The notes below the pieces were generated by a model. It worked only from the letters and a program-made list of their open reading frames with translations, did not search any database and was not told the DNA's origin. Shown here in pieces: positions 4,200 through 5,449 of a DNA stretch of 5,449 nucleotides (position 1 is its first letter; each line of letters begins with the position of its first letter). Source of the stretch: Clostridiales bacterium (lineage in GTDB: Bacteria > Bacillota > Clostridia > Christensenellales > UMGS416); NCBI GenBank assembly GCA_012515725.1, contig JAAYXU010000319.1, positions 1 through 5,449 on the forward strand, in the 5' to 3' direction. A program made the translations under genes and the position numbers.

Positions 4200-5423
4200 A
4201 TGGTCTGGGCCAATGGCAATTTTCAGAAACTACCCGAAAACTATCTGTTTACCGATATCGCACGCAAGGTGGCCGAGTACCAGGCCGCCCATCCGGACGC
4301 GGATATCATAAGGCTTGGCATCGGCGACGTGACGCGGCCGCTGCCCGGCAGCGTCATCGCCGCCCTGCACAGTGCGGTCGACGAGATGGGCGAAGCCGCG
4401 ACGTTCAGGGGCTACGGGCCCGAGCAGGGCTACACGTTCTTGCGGCAGGCTGTACTGGAGAACGAGTACAAACCCCGCGGCGTTACGCTGGAGCTGGACG
4501 AGATATTCATATCCGACGGCGCGAAGTCCGACACGGGCAACTTCACGGACCTTTTTGGCAGCGGCAACATCATAGCGATTCCCGATCCGGTTTATCCGGT
4601 GTATCTGGACAGCAACATCATGTCAGGCCACGGCGGCAAACAGGAGATCACCGGCGAATTCAGCAGGATCCGGTTTCTCCCGTGTCTGGAGGAAAACAAT
4701 TTCCAGCCCGAGACACCCCGTCGGCGCGTAGATATCATCTATCTGTGCTCGCCCAACAATCCCACCGGAACCGCGATGACATTTGACCAGCTCCGCGCGT
4801 GGATCGAGTACGCGCTGCGCTATGAGAGCCTTATCCTCTTCGACGCGGCCTACGAGCGGTACATCACCCAGGACGGGATACCGCACAGCATATACGAGAT
4901 CGAGGGTGCGGAGCGCTGCGCTGTGGAATTCCGCAGCTACTCAAAGACCGCGGGCTTTACCGGCACGCGCTGCTCGGTCACCGTGGTTCCCAAGTCCGTT
5001 ACCGCCCGCATCAGGGAGGGCGGAACCGTCTCGCTCAACAAAATGTGGCTGCGCCGCCAGTGTACGAAGTTCAACGAAACCCCCTATATCGTGCAGCGCG
5101 CGGCCGAGGCCGTATATTCACCCGAAGGGAGCCGCGAGGTCGACGAGAATATACGCTACTATCTGCGCAACGCGGCGGCGATCCGCTCCTGCTTTGAGAC
5201 GATGGGATGCCGCGTATTCGGCGGAGTGAACAGCCCCTATATATGGCTTAAGACGCCCGAAGGCATGGGCAGCTGGGAATACTTTGATTACCTGCTTCAA
5301 AAGTACAATATCGTCGGTACTCCGGGCGCGGGATTTGGCGCCTGCGGTGAGGGATACTTCCGGCTTACCGGTTTTGGCACGGCGGAGAGTACGGAAAAGG
5401 CAGTAGCCCGCCTGTTGGCATGA
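4200..5423 (+). CDS. dapL: LL-diaminopimelate aminotransferase
   Basis: A 407-residue PLP-dependent fold-type I aminotransferase. It converts tetrahydrodipicolinate and glutamate to LL-diaminopimelate in one step, bypassing the acylated intermediates of the DapD/C/E route. The N-terminus NGNFQKLPENYLF and the segment RLGIGDVTRPLP (38-49) are characteristic of DapL. SDGAKSDTGN (105-114) binds the cofactor phosphate, CSPNNPTGT is at 183-191, Asp215 (LFDAAYE) should pair with the pyridine nitrogen, and Lys249 in SYSKTAGFTGTRC is the Schiff-base lysine. Arg388 (YFRLTGFG) should bind the substrate carboxylate. The length is full and no catalytic residue is missing. It lies 34 nt after dapF with no promoter or terminator between, so it is probably transcribed from the dapF promoter, and its product is the substrate of DapF. 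It ends in TGA, at the family's usual length. Confidence 0.96.
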   Translation: MVWANGNFQKLPENYLFTDIARKVAEYQAAHPDADIIRLGIGDVTRPLPGSVIAALHSAVDEMGEAATFRGYGPEQGYTFLRQAVLENEYKPRGVTLELDEIFISDGAKSDTGNFTDLFGSGNIIAIPDPVYPVYLDSNIMSGHGGKQEITGEFSRIRFLPCLEENNFQPETPRRRVDIIYLCSPNNPTGTAMTFDQLRAWIEYALRYESLILFDAAYERYITQDGIPHSIYEIEGAERCAVEFRSYSKTAGFTGTRCSVTVVPKSVTARIREGGTVSLNKMWLRRQCTKFNETPYIVQRAAEAVYSPEGSREVDENIRYYLRNAAAIRSCFETMGCRVFGGVNSPYIWLKTPEGMGSWEYFDYLLQKYNIVGTPGAGFGACGEGYFRLTGFGTAESTEKAVARLLA

Positions 5424-5442
5424 GCCACCGCGACCCGGGGAT

Positions 5443-5447
5443 AAGGA
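5443..5447 (+). promoter_or_regulatory. Possible ribosome binding site for a gene beyond the right edge
   Basis: AAGGA lies about 20 nt after the dapL stop codon and 2 nt from the window end. With no terminator-like hairpin after dapL, this suggests the operon continues, but no start codon is visible. Confidence 0.3.
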
Positions 5448-5449
5448 AC

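Noticed and set aside
3728..4219. Minus-strand frame opposite dapF, which might hint at antisense coding
   Set aside because: The plus-strand frame keeps conserved DapF motifs; the opposite frame shows no recognisable domain and no ribosome binding site.

Overview
The window looks like chromosomal DNA from a GC-rich member of the Bacillota, probably class Clostridia. The basis is gene content: a FloA flotillin with a short NfeD partner, a YycJ/WalJ metallo-beta-lactamase-fold protein, a Spo0B-type sensor kinase, and a dapF-dapL pair that makes meso-diaminopimelate by the aminotransferase route. Strong AAGGAGG-like ribosome binding sites and TTGACA/TATAAT promoters fit this. No species can be named from the sequence.

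Layout. The left 3.06 kb is on the minus strand and reads right to left: walJ-like gene (3059-2250), Spo0B-type histidine kinase (2072-1221), short nfeD (1115-606) and floA (from 542, running off the left edge). The right part is on the plus strand: dapF (3320-4165), dapL (4200-5423), then a possible ribosome binding site at the edge for a further gene. Between the two divergent units, 3060-3319 is an intergenic region, AT-rich in its middle. It holds a good promoter in each direction, an inverted repeat, short heptad repeats and a 13-bp palindrome inside the dapF promoter.

Function. DapL makes LL-diaminopimelate from tetrahydrodipicolinate, and DapF epimerises it to the meso form for peptidoglycan and lysine. 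FloA and NfeD are partners in membrane microdomains. The kinase is an orphan here, with no response regulator in view. WalJ-family proteins are linked to DNA metabolism and cell-wall/division control.

Most unusual point. dapF carries an in-frame TGA at codon 158, directly before the conserved VSMGNPH motif. The same reading frame continues intact to the normal end, with each catalytic cysteine on a different side of the stop. The 3' end of dapF also carries an out-of-frame short tandem duplication. A sequencing error, recent pseudogenisation, stop-codon readthrough or reinitiation could each explain this, and the sequence alone does not decide. TGA serves as a normal stop for the kinase and for dapL, so genome-wide recoding is unlikely.
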